A stretch of DNA of 64,000 bases from a virus (IMGVR_UViG_3300030104_005063:25361-89360), one strand, 5' to 3'. Counted from the stretch's first letter, positions 50,322 to 58,689 are shown. Notes: generated from the sequence alone by a model not told the origin. Numbers and translations: made by a program.

Positions 50322-51673
50322 ACGATTTTTTTAGTTATAATAAAGAGGTAAAATTACAGAAGACAATTAGGATATTAGTTTATCCAAACATAACTTACCT
50401 AAAGGATTTAAAGAAAGATAGTTACATACAGGCTATAAAACAACAAATATCAACATTAAATGAAATTAGGGATGACCTATGGTTCTATCTGATTTTACCT
50501 GAACCCGTTGAAGATTTGGATTTCAAAAATGTGAGTCAACATTTCATGAAGTTTCCATCTTACATACCAGCGATGAGGGTTCATTTTGACACCTTTGATT
50601 TTTATAAAAATGTGACTAAAAAGTTTGACTTTGATTTGGTAATGTCTCATTTGCCAGAACACACCCATCAAATAAAAAATATGTTTTTTAACAAGACACA
50701 CCATTGGCCAAACTTATTTGGATATTGTCATTGGTTTGATTTTAAAAATACAGCAACATGGGAAGTCAGTTCGTTTAATCAAAATATAACTGGTCTATTG
50801 GAGTATGATAGATGTTATCTAAACACCGAGTATCAGAAACAACTGGTGTTGACAGAGATGAAGGATACATTTAATCAAGATACTATAGATAAGGTAGATG
50901 ACATATTAAAGGTTCAGTATCTTGGTGTGAAAGAATCCGATATACTTGAAAAGACAAATGAAAATACTGATAAAATAATTGTATTTAATCACAGACCAGA
51001 AGAATATAAAGACTTCAATAATTTCATGTCCATAGTAGACGAGTTAAGAGAGCAAAGACAAGATTTCAAGGTGTGGATACCACTATTAAATAAACCTAAC
51101 AGAGATTATGTTATTACTGATAAATTTGAGAAGGCTGGTTATTACGAAAAGTTAAGTAAGTGTCGTGTTGGATTGTCACCTAAACAAAAGTATGGTGGGT
51201 GGAGTGTTGCTACAACCGATGGTTTAATGAATGGAACACCTTATATTATGTATGATGAACTATATTATAAGGAACTACAATCTAATGCTGAGTTTTTTAA
51301 GACAAATGGTCAAGCTGTAGATTTGTTAAACAAATACTTGGATGACAACAATCACAGAAATGAGATGGGTAAGAGAGGATTAGATTGGATGAGAGACAAC
51401 TTGTTGTTTAAAGATAGTATGAAAGAAATGTCAGACTATATAGATAATCTTGTGGATGACTTACCAACTCTGAAAAAGTCAACAAGGATAGAAGATATAA
51501 AAGAAATGATAAGGCATTCTTATTTTGGTATTACCAAAGGAGAGTTAATACAAAAACTAAAGTGGGGTGGTGGTATAACTTGGACGCCATACAGAAGGGC
51601 ACTCATGGCAGACTCGAATATCTATGATGCTTGTGACGCCACACCCACTTATTATTGGAGTGAAGATGATTGA
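50318..51673 (+). CDS. GT-B glycosyltransferase of the modification island
   Basis: A 451-residue protein started at the ATG at 50318 (ATGA). The donor half contains IIVFNHRPEEYKDFNNF near 223-239 and KCRVGLSPKQKYGGWSVATTDGLMNGTPYIMY near 287-318, a GT4-like pattern. The N-terminal half (RILVYPNITYLKDLKK, then YCHWFDFKN) is acceptor-side. The C-terminal 60 residues (KSTRIEDIKEMIRHSYF) form an extra helical part. Unlike the GTs at 10-38 kb it lies with DNA-methylase genes, so DNA may be its acceptor; this is inferred. Confidence 0.72.
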   Translation: MNDFFSYNKEVKLQKTIRILVYPNITYLKDLKKDSYIQAIKQQISTLNEIRDDLWFYLILPEPVEDLDFKNVSQHFMKFPSYIPAMRVHFDTFDFYKNVTKKFDFDLVMSHLPEHTHQIKNMFFNKTHHWPNLFGYCHWFDFKNTATWEVSSFNQNITGLLEYDRCYLNTEYQKQLVLTEMKDTFNQDTIDKVDDILKVQYLGVKESDILEKTNENTDKIIVFNHRPEEYKDFNNFMSIVDELREQRQDFKVWIPLLNKPNRDYVITDKFEKAGYYEKLSKCRVGLSPKQKYGGWSVATTDGLMNGTPYIMYDELYYKELQSNAEFFKTNGQAVDLLNKYLDDNNHRNEMGKRGLDWMRDNLLFKDSMKEMSDYIDNLVDDLPTLKKSTRIEDIKEMIRHSYFGITKGELIQKLKWGGGITWTPYRRALMADSNIYDACDATPTYYWSEDD

Positions 51674-52490
51674 TAAAATTTATATACCCACGTTTCGTAG
51701 AGTGAATGACCAAACTACCTTTGATGGTTTGCCAGATGAGTATAAAGAAAAGGTAGTTATGGTAGTTCAAGAACAAGAGAGGGATGAGTACAAATATGAC
51801 GTGGAATATTTGGTAGTTGGTGACAATATTGGTATCGCTAAAACAAGAGAGTTAATCTGTAGAGATGCGGGTAATAAGAGATTTTACATGTTAGATGACC
51901 AACTTGTCATTCAGAGAAGAAATGCTAAATATTTTGGTGACGAGTCAAATATGGATACTGCTAAAAGAGTGTGTACAAAAGAAGACTTAGATGATATGTT
52001 CACTCTGTTTCATGGTTGGATGGATGATGAAAATATAATGCACATTGGACATAAAGCATCAGCGATGCCACCTGGCAAACGATACTTAGAAAACCAAGCT
52101 ATTACACAGGCGACCATGATAGATGGTAGAGAACTTTCAAAGTTTATTGACGACATAAATTGGGATTTGTGTTACTTAGGTTCGGATAGTAGATTTACAT
52201 TAGATTGTTTGGTTAACGGATATAAGAATAGAATATCAGATGAGTTCTGTCATTTTAAAAAAGGTATGTGGGCGCCTGGTGGTTGTCAAAGTAGTGGTCG
52301 AACTGTAGAGATGTGGGAAAAAGAACATATGAAATTGATGGACTATTATCCTGAGTTCGTTTACATACACAACGATAAGATGAAACCTTGGGGTAAATAT
52401 GCTGACAACTTTGGTGAGTTCGTTGAATTCAGATATAAATGGAAAGATGCGTACACTTCATCTAAAAATATAACCCATGATTTTTTCTAA
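51666..52490 (+). CDS. GT-A glycosyltransferase resembling TET-associated (TAGT) transferases
   Basis: A 274-residue protein started at the ATG at 51666. DKIYIPTFRRVNDQTTFDGLP, VVMVVQEQERDEY and NIGIAKTRELICRDAG are reminiscent of the TET-associated glycosyltransferase family, which is thought to act on hydroxylated bases in phage DNA. The DxD site is MLDDQL near residue 78. DLCYLGSDSRFTLDCLVNG follows. No TET/JBP oxygenase is visible near it. ATGA-type overlap with the GT-B gene. The family call is from memory and needs a profile search. Confidence 0.6.
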   Translation: MIDKIYIPTFRRVNDQTTFDGLPDEYKEKVVMVVQEQERDEYKYDVEYLVVGDNIGIAKTRELICRDAGNKRFYMLDDQLVIQRRNAKYFGDESNMDTAKRVCTKEDLDDMFTLFHGWMDDENIMHIGHKASAMPPGKRYLENQAITQATMIDGRELSKFIDDINWDLCYLGSDSRFTLDCLVNGYKNRISDEFCHFKKGMWAPGGCQSSGRTVEMWEKEHMKLMDYYPEFVYIHNDKMKPWGKYADNFGEFVEFRYKWKDAYTSSKNITHDFF

Positions 52491-52508
52491 AAAAAGTGCC
52501 TTTTTTTC

Positions 52509-52538
52509 TTGACTTATATACTGTTTTATTGTTACATT
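52509..52538 (+). promoter_or_regulatory. Sigma70-like promoter for the DUF262-HNH gene
   Basis: TTGACT at 52509-52514, 18 bp spacer, TACATT at 52533-52538 (TTACAT with 17 is the alternative). The full spacer resembles that at 2913. An A7/T7 run upstream (52490-52507) could act as a weak terminator for the preceding operon. The ATG is 33 bases downstream. Confidence 0.65.
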
Positions 52539-52570
52539 TAGGGGTAATGATAAAGAAAAAGAGATAAATC

Positions 52571-54256
52571 ATGAAATTAGTTAATGAAAATAATTTAGAG
52601 AGTTTAAAAGGTTTTAATTATGTAAGGATGTTTTTGGGTGGTTACACTGGTAACATCCAATTTGGTACTTACATGGAACTTTTCAGAAGTGGAATTATTG
52701 ACCCGAAACCAACTTATCAAAGACCTTATACATATGATGACGAGTTGGGTACTTATACAGGTAATACCTGGCAGAAGAATTTAATCTCAAACTTTTTGAG
52801 AGGAGATAAGATACCACCTCTTTCTTTAAGACAGGTTAGTGACAAACCAATAGATTTTCAAGATTATAACCAACAATACATTGAACTTTTTATACAAGAA
52901 CTGTTAGATGGTGGACACAGAACTCGTACATTTTTCAACTTCTATCAAGGTTTACTAACTGTACCAAAGGGATTTACTTTGGAGATAAATGGTATGTCAT
53001 ATGACTTAGGTGAGAAGAGTTGGGTTGAGTTCCCACCAGTAGTCAAAGACCATTTGTCTAAGACTTTGGTTTTTGATGTTGATGTTTACACTACTTTAAC
53101 TGATACATTAGCTGGAGAGAAGTTTAGAACTTTGAATAACTTACATGTCATGACCGATCCACAATGGAGAAACTCATACAGAAAACAGATTTCTTATAGT
53201 TGTCGTCAGTTGGGTTCTTTTGATAGTAGTGAGTTTGAGATTTTCACAAAGAGAGAGAATGGTGTAAACAAACTATTATACTTGAGTTCAAAAGTATCTC
53301 ATACAGGTCGTGTGACAGATGAAATTGTTTCCGTACTTTCAATACGAATTAAAGAGAACTTTTTGAGTAATATCGAACCTGATAAATATCCATCTCTTGT
53401 ACCGAGTAAGACAAAAATAGATGATGTTTATGAGAATGATTTACACGAGAAGAAAGGGGAGTCAGGTTCTTACCACATAAATGGTAAGATAATGAAGAGA
53501 GTAAAGTTAATATTGTCTGTGATGAACAAAATCATTGTCAACAATAGTAACGACAAAAGATTCAAGAAGATTAATACACTTTGGACAAAGAGTTCACTGG
53601 TTAAACTTGGATTGATGTTAAATGATTGGATTGAGAAGTATGGACACTTTTCAATAGAGAAAATGGATGAGAATCTTTTCTTCAACAAGTTAACTTCCTA
53701 TCTGTTGACTACTACCAAAGAACTAAAGATGGTTGAGAACTGTCGTTATGAGGTTGTGAATGGTAAGTTAACAATTGTTCACAAAAAGATTATGAAGTCT
53801 GAAAGGTCTAAGTATAGATTTCAAGGTGTGTGGAAGACTGGTATTAACATCAATGACTACGAGTGGTTGAAGGGTGTCATTGAAATTGACATGGAAAAGA
53901 ATCTATCCAATTGGGGTATAGTGATACTAGATAGTCAAAGAGATTTCAGTAAGAAACAAAGACAACAGATAGAAGACAGAGATGGTTGTGTGTGTAATCA
54001 TCCTGGTTGTAATGTGACAGAAGGTCTACAAGTTGACCACATTAAACCTTGGAGTAAGGGTGGTAAGACTCACATCGACAACGGACAATTGTTATGTTCC
54101 GAACACAACTTACAGAAGACCGACACAATGGATGACGAACAACTGGTTGACCTATCTACAGAAGACTTACAAGGTTTGGTGATGATGGGTAAGATAGACT
54201 TAGATAAGGTTTTCGAAATACAAGAAATAAAGAAACAAAGAGGTATAGAATCATGA
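52571..54256 (+). CDS. DUF262-HNH protein resembling GmrSD-type modification-dependent nucleases
   Basis: A 561-residue protein. The N-terminal ParB/DUF262-like part shows KPTYQRPYTYDDE near 37-49, LISNFLRGDKIPPLSL and LLDGGHRTRTFFNF near 113-126. The C-terminal HNH nuclease is CNHPGCNVTEGLQVDHIKPWSKGG near 475-498, with CSEHNLQ. This is the GmrS/GmrD type of fusion, which in bacteria cuts glucosylated or otherwise modified foreign DNA, though the C-terminal nuclease here is the simple HNH type. It has its own promoter, right after the putative base-modification genes. Confidence 0.78.
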   Translation: MKLVNENNLESLKGFNYVRMFLGGYTGNIQFGTYMELFRSGIIDPKPTYQRPYTYDDELGTYTGNTWQKNLISNFLRGDKIPPLSLRQVSDKPIDFQDYNQQYIELFIQELLDGGHRTRTFFNFYQGLLTVPKGFTLEINGMSYDLGEKSWVEFPPVVKDHLSKTLVFDVDVYTTLTDTLAGEKFRTLNNLHVMTDPQWRNSYRKQISYSCRQLGSFDSSEFEIFTKRENGVNKLLYLSSKVSHTGRVTDEIVSVLSIRIKENFLSNIEPDKYPSLVPSKTKIDDVYENDLHEKKGESGSYHINGKIMKRVKLILSVMNKIIVNNSNDKRFKKINTLWTKSSLVKLGLMLNDWIEKYGHFSIEKMDENLFFNKLTSYLLTTTKELKMVENCRYEVVNGKLTIVHKKIMKSERSKYRFQGVWKTGININDYEWLKGVIEIDMEKNLSNWGIVILDSQRDFSKKQRQQIEDRDGCVCNHPGCNVTEGLQVDHIKPWSKGGKTHIDNGQLLCSEHNLQKTDTMDDEQLVDLSTEDLQGLVMMGKIDLDKVFEIQEIKKQRGIES

Positions 54257-54996
54257 AAGAGTTGACACCCGAACAGATTCAAGAGAATTGGGAAAAACTG
54301 AGGAGTCTCATCAATGAAACATTCGTTGGTGAAAGACTCGATAACTTAAATAAAATGTATGACTACTTTGAAGAGAGGATGTGTATCGCACCAGCAAGTG
54401 GTAAAGAACACTTCCATAACGCTCACGCTGGTGGTTATGTGGAACATGTCCTACATATAACTGATTTAGTAGTTCAGATATGGGATTTATGGGGTAAAAA
54501 TGGTGCTACAATTGACGATTTTGATAAAGAAGAGTTAATATTTGCTGCCTTACATCATGACTTGGGTAAAGTTGGTGGTTTGGCTGAGGACTATTATGTA
54601 CCAAACGAATCAGACTGGCATCGTAAGAATCAAGGGTTAATCTATAAACATAATCCTAATATTCAGTACATGACTGTAACTGATAGGGCAATTTGGTTAT
54701 TACAACATTTTGATGTCAAGATGTCTGAAAATGAGTATCTTGGACTAAGATTAACCGATGGTATGTATGAAGAAGCTAATAAAGGTTACTATGTCAGTTA
54801 CATGCCACATAAACAACTTAGGTCTAATATTGCTCATATATTACATCAGGCAGATATGATGGCTAGTAAAATAGAGTATGATGAGTGGAAACGAGGTGAC
54901 CATGATATTAAAGTACAGAAAGAAGTGGTAACGAAAGAGAAGACTCAACAATCAAAAGCTGCCAATCAGGCATTCAAAGACCTATTCGGAGAGTAA
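54253..54996 (+). CDS. HD-domain phosphohydrolase
   Basis: A 247-residue protein with the HD metal site: HAGGYVEHV near residue 56 and ALHHDLGKVGG near 99-109, then ILHQADMMASK, where the last Asp completes the site. Such proteins hydrolyse nucleotides or cyclic phosphates; the long form is frequent in marine T4-like phages. ATGA overlap with the DUF262-HNH gene; a TTG-started methyltransferase gene follows directly. The substrate is unknown. It could be a nucleotidase acting with that nuclease. Confidence 0.88.
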   Translation: MKELTPEQIQENWEKLRSLINETFVGERLDNLNKMYDYFEERMCIAPASGKEHFHNAHAGGYVEHVLHITDLVVQIWDLWGKNGATIDDFDKEELIFAALHHDLGKVGGLAEDYYVPNESDWHRKNQGLIYKHNPNIQYMTVTDRAIWLLQHFDVKMSENEYLGLRLTDGMYEEANKGYYVSYMPHKQLRSNIAHILHQADMMASKIEYDEWKRGDHDIKVQKEVVTKEKTQQSKAANQAFKDLFGE

Positions 54997-56226
54997 TTGT
55001 ACTTAGATTACTTCGACAAGTTCAAGAACCAAGAACCATATCTTCACATCGATGAAAAAGAATGGACTTACATAAAGGATACATTCGAGAAGGATGATGT
55101 AAAGGAATCTCTGGCAAAAGTCGCTATGGACTATCCAATGCCGACAATGGAGATGACCGAAGAAAATTGTCGTAAGGACTTCAATAAGTTAAAGGGAACT
55201 TGGGTTTATGATATTCTGAAAGAAGGAGAATGGTTTGCTCGTTCCGAAGAGGGTTATGAGTGGCCTTTAACTTATAAGGGTGAACAATGGTATTTTAGTA
55301 GAAATAATATAGGTAATAAATCATCTAATTATTTTCAACAAGAAAATAGATGGTCAGTTGATGGTTCAGTATCACCAGGTCCCAAACGAACTTGGGAGTC
55401 TGAAAAGTTTATGACATCATTGATGGGTTCAGCATATAGTCTGAAACTACCAAAGATAGATAGGTCAGCATTAAGAGTAATGTTAGGACTTCGTAAGTAT
55501 ATCTGTAGTCAGTTCAAACCGAATGTGGCAAAAGCTCTGTACGACTTATTTAAGGTCAAAAATGTTATGGACTTCTCGATGGGATGGGGAGATAGGTTAG
55601 CTGGTTTCTTTGCTAGTCAGAACACCGAGTTGTATGTTGGTGTCGATCCTCGTAAAGAGAACCATCCGATTTACAGAGAACAGGCTGATTACTACGAAGG
55701 TCAACTTACGATGTTTGAGTCGATGAAAAAGGTTGACTTCTATTGTGAGGCCGCTGAGGACTTTTACTACGATGGTTATGAAGATACATTTGATATTATA
55801 TTTACATCACCACCTTATTTTAATGTGGAAAGATATAGTCATGATGATACTCAAAGTTGGGTTAGATATAAAGACATTGATAATTGGAATAATCAGTTTT
55901 TACATAGAGCCCTTGATAATATGTTACCGACTTTAAGAAGTGGTGGTAAGCTATGTGTCAATATATCAGACGTTTACGGAAATTCTAAGTGGTCAACTGA
56001 GAGGGGTTGGTCAAAGATTTGTGACCCGATGAATGAGTATCTTGACGAATTTAGAGATATGGAATATATTGGTTGTATAGGTATGGAAATGGCAAAACGA
56101 CCAAATAGTGGTGGAGCTGGTACGGCAAAGGATAAGACACAATATAGTGAAGAGTCTTTAAAACTTGCAGAGGAAACAAAGGACAAAAGGTTCTGTGAAC
56201 CAATTTGGATATGGGAAAAGAAATAG
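54997..56226 (+). CDS. TSPPY-type DNA methyltransferase, tandem copy A
   Basis: A 409-residue protein with a TTG start right after the HD gene stop. KNVMDFSMGWGDRLAGF near 188-204 is SAM motif I and IIFTSPPYFNVERYSHDDTQ near 267-286 the (S)PPY motif, matching the gene at 47965. The N-terminus (YLDYFDKFKNQEPYLHIDEKEW) aligns with the next gene, as does the end (EPIWIWEK), so A and B arose by tandem duplication. It probably methylates cytosine N4 or adenine N6. The recognition sequence is unknown. Confidence 0.82.
   Translation: MYLDYFDKFKNQEPYLHIDEKEWTYIKDTFEKDDVKESLAKVAMDYPMPTMEMTEENCRKDFNKLKGTWVYDILKEGEWFARSEEGYEWPLTYKGEQWYFSRNNIGNKSSNYFQQENRWSVDGSVSPGPKRTWESEKFMTSLMGSAYSLKLPKIDRSALRVMLGLRKYICSQFKPNVAKALYDLFKVKNVMDFSMGWGDRLAGFFASQNTELYVGVDPRKENHPIYREQADYYEGQLTMFESMKKVDFYCEAAEDFYYDGYEDTFDIIFTSPPYFNVERYSHDDTQSWVRYKDIDNWNNQFLHRALDNMLPTLRSGGKLCVNISDVYGNSKWSTERGWSKICDPMNEYLDEFRDMEYIGCIGMEMAKRPNSGGAGTAKDKTQYSEESLKLAEETKDKRFCEPIWIWEKK
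56195..56219 (+). repeat. Direct repeat, copy 1 of 2 (25 bases)
   Basis: 25 bases at the end of methyltransferase A are identical to 57406-57430 at the end of methyltransferase B. The repeat includes the start of gene B (ATG at 56211). It looks like a trace of the tandem duplication or of strong constraint on the shared EPIWIWEK tail. Confidence 0.7.
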
Positions 56227-57434
56227 AACAAAGATTTAAAAAGTATTATAATATGGAGCCGTATATCAACATACCGCATGATGAGTGGCAATCCATACTC
56301 AAGGACTATGAGAAAGATGATATCATAGACGAGTTGGCAAAGGTGTTACATACCTACGAACCACCGATTCAGAAGATAACAGAAGAAGACACAATTGATG
56401 CTCTGAAAAAACTAAAATCAACTTGGTGGAATGATATCTTACTTGATGGTGTTTGGTTTCCAAGAAACGATACAAAGACAGATTACGACCTACGATTTGA
56501 TGGAGAGTGGAAGTATCTCAAGAGGGTAAATGCGGGTAACAACGCCTCTAATCCATTTCATATCGAAAATAGATGGAAGGTTGATTGGGTTAGAATGCCA
56601 AGTGGATGGAAAACATGGCAAACAGAGAAGGGAATAAAAACAATTATCAGAGCCTATTTCAGTTTGGAAAAGGTTCTAACAGAAGTTAACGAAAACACAT
56701 TGAGGATGGCAACCACTTTAAGAAAGTATATTGCATCTCAATTCAAACCAAGTATTGCAAAGGCCTTTTATGACTATTTTGGAAGTAATAATGTACTCGA
56801 CTTTAGTGCTGGTTGGGGTGATAGGTTGGCTGGGTTTTATTGTGGAGAGACTACAAAATCATATGTCGGGATTGACCCGAACACCAACAATCATCCAAAT
56901 TATCAAAGACAAGTGGAATTCTATAAGAAACATCAAACATTCTTCGAACAAGAAAAGAAAGTAGATTTAATACCACTACCAGCAGAAGATGTTGATTTTA
57001 CTAAATATAAGGAACACTTTGATACAGTGTTCACCTCACCACCTTATTTTAATACGGAGAAATATTCTGAACATGATACACAGAGTTTCAGAAGATACAC
57101 AGAGATAGATAATTGGAATAAAAACTTTTTACATAAGGCCTTGGGTAACATAATTCCAGCGATGAAGACAGGTGGTATTCTTGCGGTTAATATAGCAGAT
57201 GTGTATTGTGCTAAGAAGAAAGGATATCTTGACATCTGTAATCCAATGAATGACTTCATAAAATCACAAGGACTAAAATACAGAGGATGTATTGGTATGG
57301 AAATGACCAAAAGGTTCAACTCGGCTGGAGCTGGTAAAGCTGCGAGTGATTACTTTTCAGATGATTTTCAAGACAAGGCCTTGGATACAAAAAATGATGC
57401 TTTTGGTGAACCAATTTGGATATGGGAAAAATAA
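56211..57434 (+). CDS. TSPPY-type DNA methyltransferase, tandem copy B
   Basis: A 407-residue protein. The ATG at 56211 overlaps the end of gene A by 16 bases; a TTG at 56205 is the alternative. NVLDFSAGWGDRLAGFY near 196-212 is SAM motif I and VFTSPPYFNTEKYSEHDTQ near 276-294 the catalytic motif. Identity by eye to copy A runs through the whole length, with the shared FLHKALGNIIPAMKTGG region. Two different sequence specificities, or one heteromeric enzyme, are possible. The gene ends at the boundary of a short intergenic gap. Confidence 0.82.
   Translation: MGKEIEQRFKKYYNMEPYINIPHDEWQSILKDYEKDDIIDELAKVLHTYEPPIQKITEEDTIDALKKLKSTWWNDILLDGVWFPRNDTKTDYDLRFDGEWKYLKRVNAGNNASNPFHIENRWKVDWVRMPSGWKTWQTEKGIKTIIRAYFSLEKVLTEVNENTLRMATTLRKYIASQFKPSIAKAFYDYFGSNNVLDFSAGWGDRLAGFYCGETTKSYVGIDPNTNNHPNYQRQVEFYKKHQTFFEQEKKVDLIPLPAEDVDFTKYKEHFDTVFTSPPYFNTEKYSEHDTQSFRRYTEIDNWNKNFLHKALGNIIPAMKTGGILAVNIADVYCAKKKGYLDICNPMNDFIKSQGLKYRGCIGMEMTKRFNSAGAGKAASDYFSDDFQDKALDTKNDAFGEPIWIWEK
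57406..57430 (+). repeat. Direct repeat, copy 2 of 2 (25 bases)
   Basis: Identical to 56195-56219. After it, an ATG at 57422 opens a 22-codon frame ending at about 57490, which starts MGK like gene B and may be a relic of a further copy or chance. Confidence 0.65.
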
Positions 57435-57438
57435 TTTA

Positions 57439-57459
57439 TATTTTCCATGAGAGAAAATA
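57439..57459. repeat. Inverted repeat in the gap after the methyltransferases
   Basis: TATTTTC (57439-57445) and GAAAATA (57453-57459) form a perfect 7 bp palindrome around a 7-base loop. No T-tract follows, so it is not a standard terminator. It may be an operator or mRNA end structure. Confidence 0.5.
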
Positions 57460-57481
57460 CAACGTAGTTAAAATAAAGATA

Positions 57482-57489
57482 TATTTATA
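57482..57489 (+). promoter_or_regulatory. Intergenic TATTTATA motif (copy 5)
   Basis: TATTTATA three bases before the ATG at 57493. This is too close to serve as a promoter of that gene with a leader, so here the motif could give a leaderless mRNA or act on RNA or on the other strand. Confidence 0.4.
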
Positions 57490-57492
57490 AGT

Positions 57493-57774
57493 ATGAACGC
57501 TGCAGATAGAAAAGAATTCGAGTTAATTCACGAGAAGATAGACAACATCAAAGAAGATATAAAAGACATGAAACATGACATGTCTATGGCTCATGGTAAA
57601 ACAGAGGAGACTCTGAGATTCATGAAAGAAAACCTCTTTAATCCACATGAGGGACTTTGGGCTGAAACAAAACAAAATACTCAGTTCAGAGAAAATTCCC
57701 AAAAATGGAGAGGTATCATCGGAATAGGTTTTATAGGATTGGTTATTGAAAAAATCTGGTCAATATTCACATAA
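57493..57774 (+). CDS. Coiled-coil protein with C-terminal membrane span (XhlA-like layout)
   Basis: A 93-residue protein: residues 5-50 are an amphipathic helix (FELIHEKIDNIKEDIKDMKHD) and residues 72-91 a hydrophobic span (WRGIIGIGFIGLVIEKIWSIF). This is the layout of XhlA-type lysis accessory proteins, which attach to the inner membrane. Lysis is inferred from layout only. No ribosome site; the gap before it carries the TATTTATA motif. Overlaps the next gene by 29 bases. Confidence 0.6.
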   Translation: MNAADRKEFELIHEKIDNIKEDIKDMKHDMSMAHGKTEETLRFMKENLFNPHEGLWAETKQNTQFRENSQKWRGIIGIGFIGLVIEKIWSIFT

Positions 57775-58234
57775 ACTAAAACAACTTGAAAAATGGATGG
57801 ATTGGTTGGAGACACCAAATAAAGATTTTGGTGGATTTCCACCTTGTCCGTTTCTTGCACCTGAACGTAAACAAGGTAAGTTACTGATTGATTTTTACGA
57901 TTATACAGAAAACTCACTGTTTAGCCAAATAGAAGAGTTTAATAAGGATGATAACTACACTACAGCATTATATCTACATGTCAATGGTGAGTGGAGAAAA
58001 CAAAAAACTAAAGAATATGAGGCTTGGATAACAAGTAATTTAGATATGATAGGACTTGGTCTTCTAAAGGCTATATGTTTTAGTCCTTGGGAGAAGGTAA
58101 AAAGAAACGGAGTTAGAACAAGAGTACAGGCACCTTGTTTTATCACGTCCATAACTACACATAAATCGTTAGATGATGCTTGGAAGAAAATAGTCAACAC
58201 AAAATATTGGAATAAAAATAGAGAAAGTGCTTGA
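57746..58234 (+). CDS. Conserved hypothetical phage protein, TTG start
   Basis: A 162-residue protein starting at the TTG at 57746 inside the preceding gene; a Met 17 codons later is possible. MDWLETPNKDFGGFPPCPFLAPERKQGK is the recognisable part, a pattern I recall from marine T4-like phages without function. It has Cys residues in PPCPF and APCFITS. It ends at the promoter before the gene at 58267. Confidence 0.6.
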   Translation: MKKSGQYSHKLKQLEKWMDWLETPNKDFGGFPPCPFLAPERKQGKLLIDFYDYTENSLFSQIEEFNKDDNYTTALYLHVNGEWRKQKTKEYEAWITSNLDMIGLGLLKAICFSPWEKVKRNGVRTRVQAPCFITSITTHKSLDDAWKKIVNTKYWNKNRESA

Positions 58235-58260
58235 CTGTTATGTATATTTGGAGTTAAGTT
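58231..58260 (+). promoter_or_regulatory. Promoter with extended -35, leaderless downstream gene
   Basis: AAAGTGC then TTGACT at 58231-58236; 18 bp to TAAGTT at 58255-58260 (TTAAGT with 17 bp is the alternative). The ATG follows six bases after the -10. The -35 overlaps the TGA of the gene before it. Confidence 0.55.
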
Positions 58261-58266
58261 TACTAT

Positions 58267-58689
58267 ATGAGAAATAAAGAAAGATATAATAAAGAGATAA
58301 AGAGTCTCAGAAAGCTATTGGCTGATAATCAATATACAAGGACATTGTCAACCACTTATCATGGTTTTTTGAATGATATGCACATGAAATTAATTGGTGA
58401 TGGAAATGTGACACCAAAGATGATAAAATCAATAGAAACGGCTATTCATTGTTATGGTAATTATAATAGACCTGATATCAAGATTCAAAGGGATAATATG
58501 TTAGCTAAGATAACTAAGTTAAAATACTTATTATCACAATGTGGTTATACTCAACAATATGAAAGAGAGAAAATGGAGTTCTTAGATAGTATAACGAGTA
58601 GGGCACATTCGAGGGGTAACCTAACACCTAAACAGGCAAAATATGCCAATAATTTATATAAACAATTCAACAAGAGGATTTTACCTTAG
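58267..58689 (+). CDS. Hypothetical protein with two related helical units
   Basis: A 140-residue basic helical protein. GDGNVTPKMIKSIETAIHCYG near 41-61 and SRGNLTPKQAKYANNLYKQF near 117-136 share a GNxTPKxxK pattern, so the protein seems to be an internal duplication. The two parts each start with an Arg/Lys-rich helix. Similar folds are seen in marine-phage hypothetical proteins. Leaderless start at 58267; no ribosome site. Confidence 0.6.
   Translation: MRNKERYNKEIKSLRKLLADNQYTRTLSTTYHGFLNDMHMKLIGDGNVTPKMIKSIETAIHCYGNYNRPDIKIQRDNMLAKITKLKYLLSQCGYTQQYEREKMEFLDSITSRAHSRGNLTPKQAKYANNLYKQFNKRILP

Noticed and set aside
52490-52507. A7/T7 run before the DUF262-HNH promoter as an intrinsic terminator
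   Set aside because: The stem would be A-T only with a five-base loop, too weak to call; mentioned only as a possible weak terminator.
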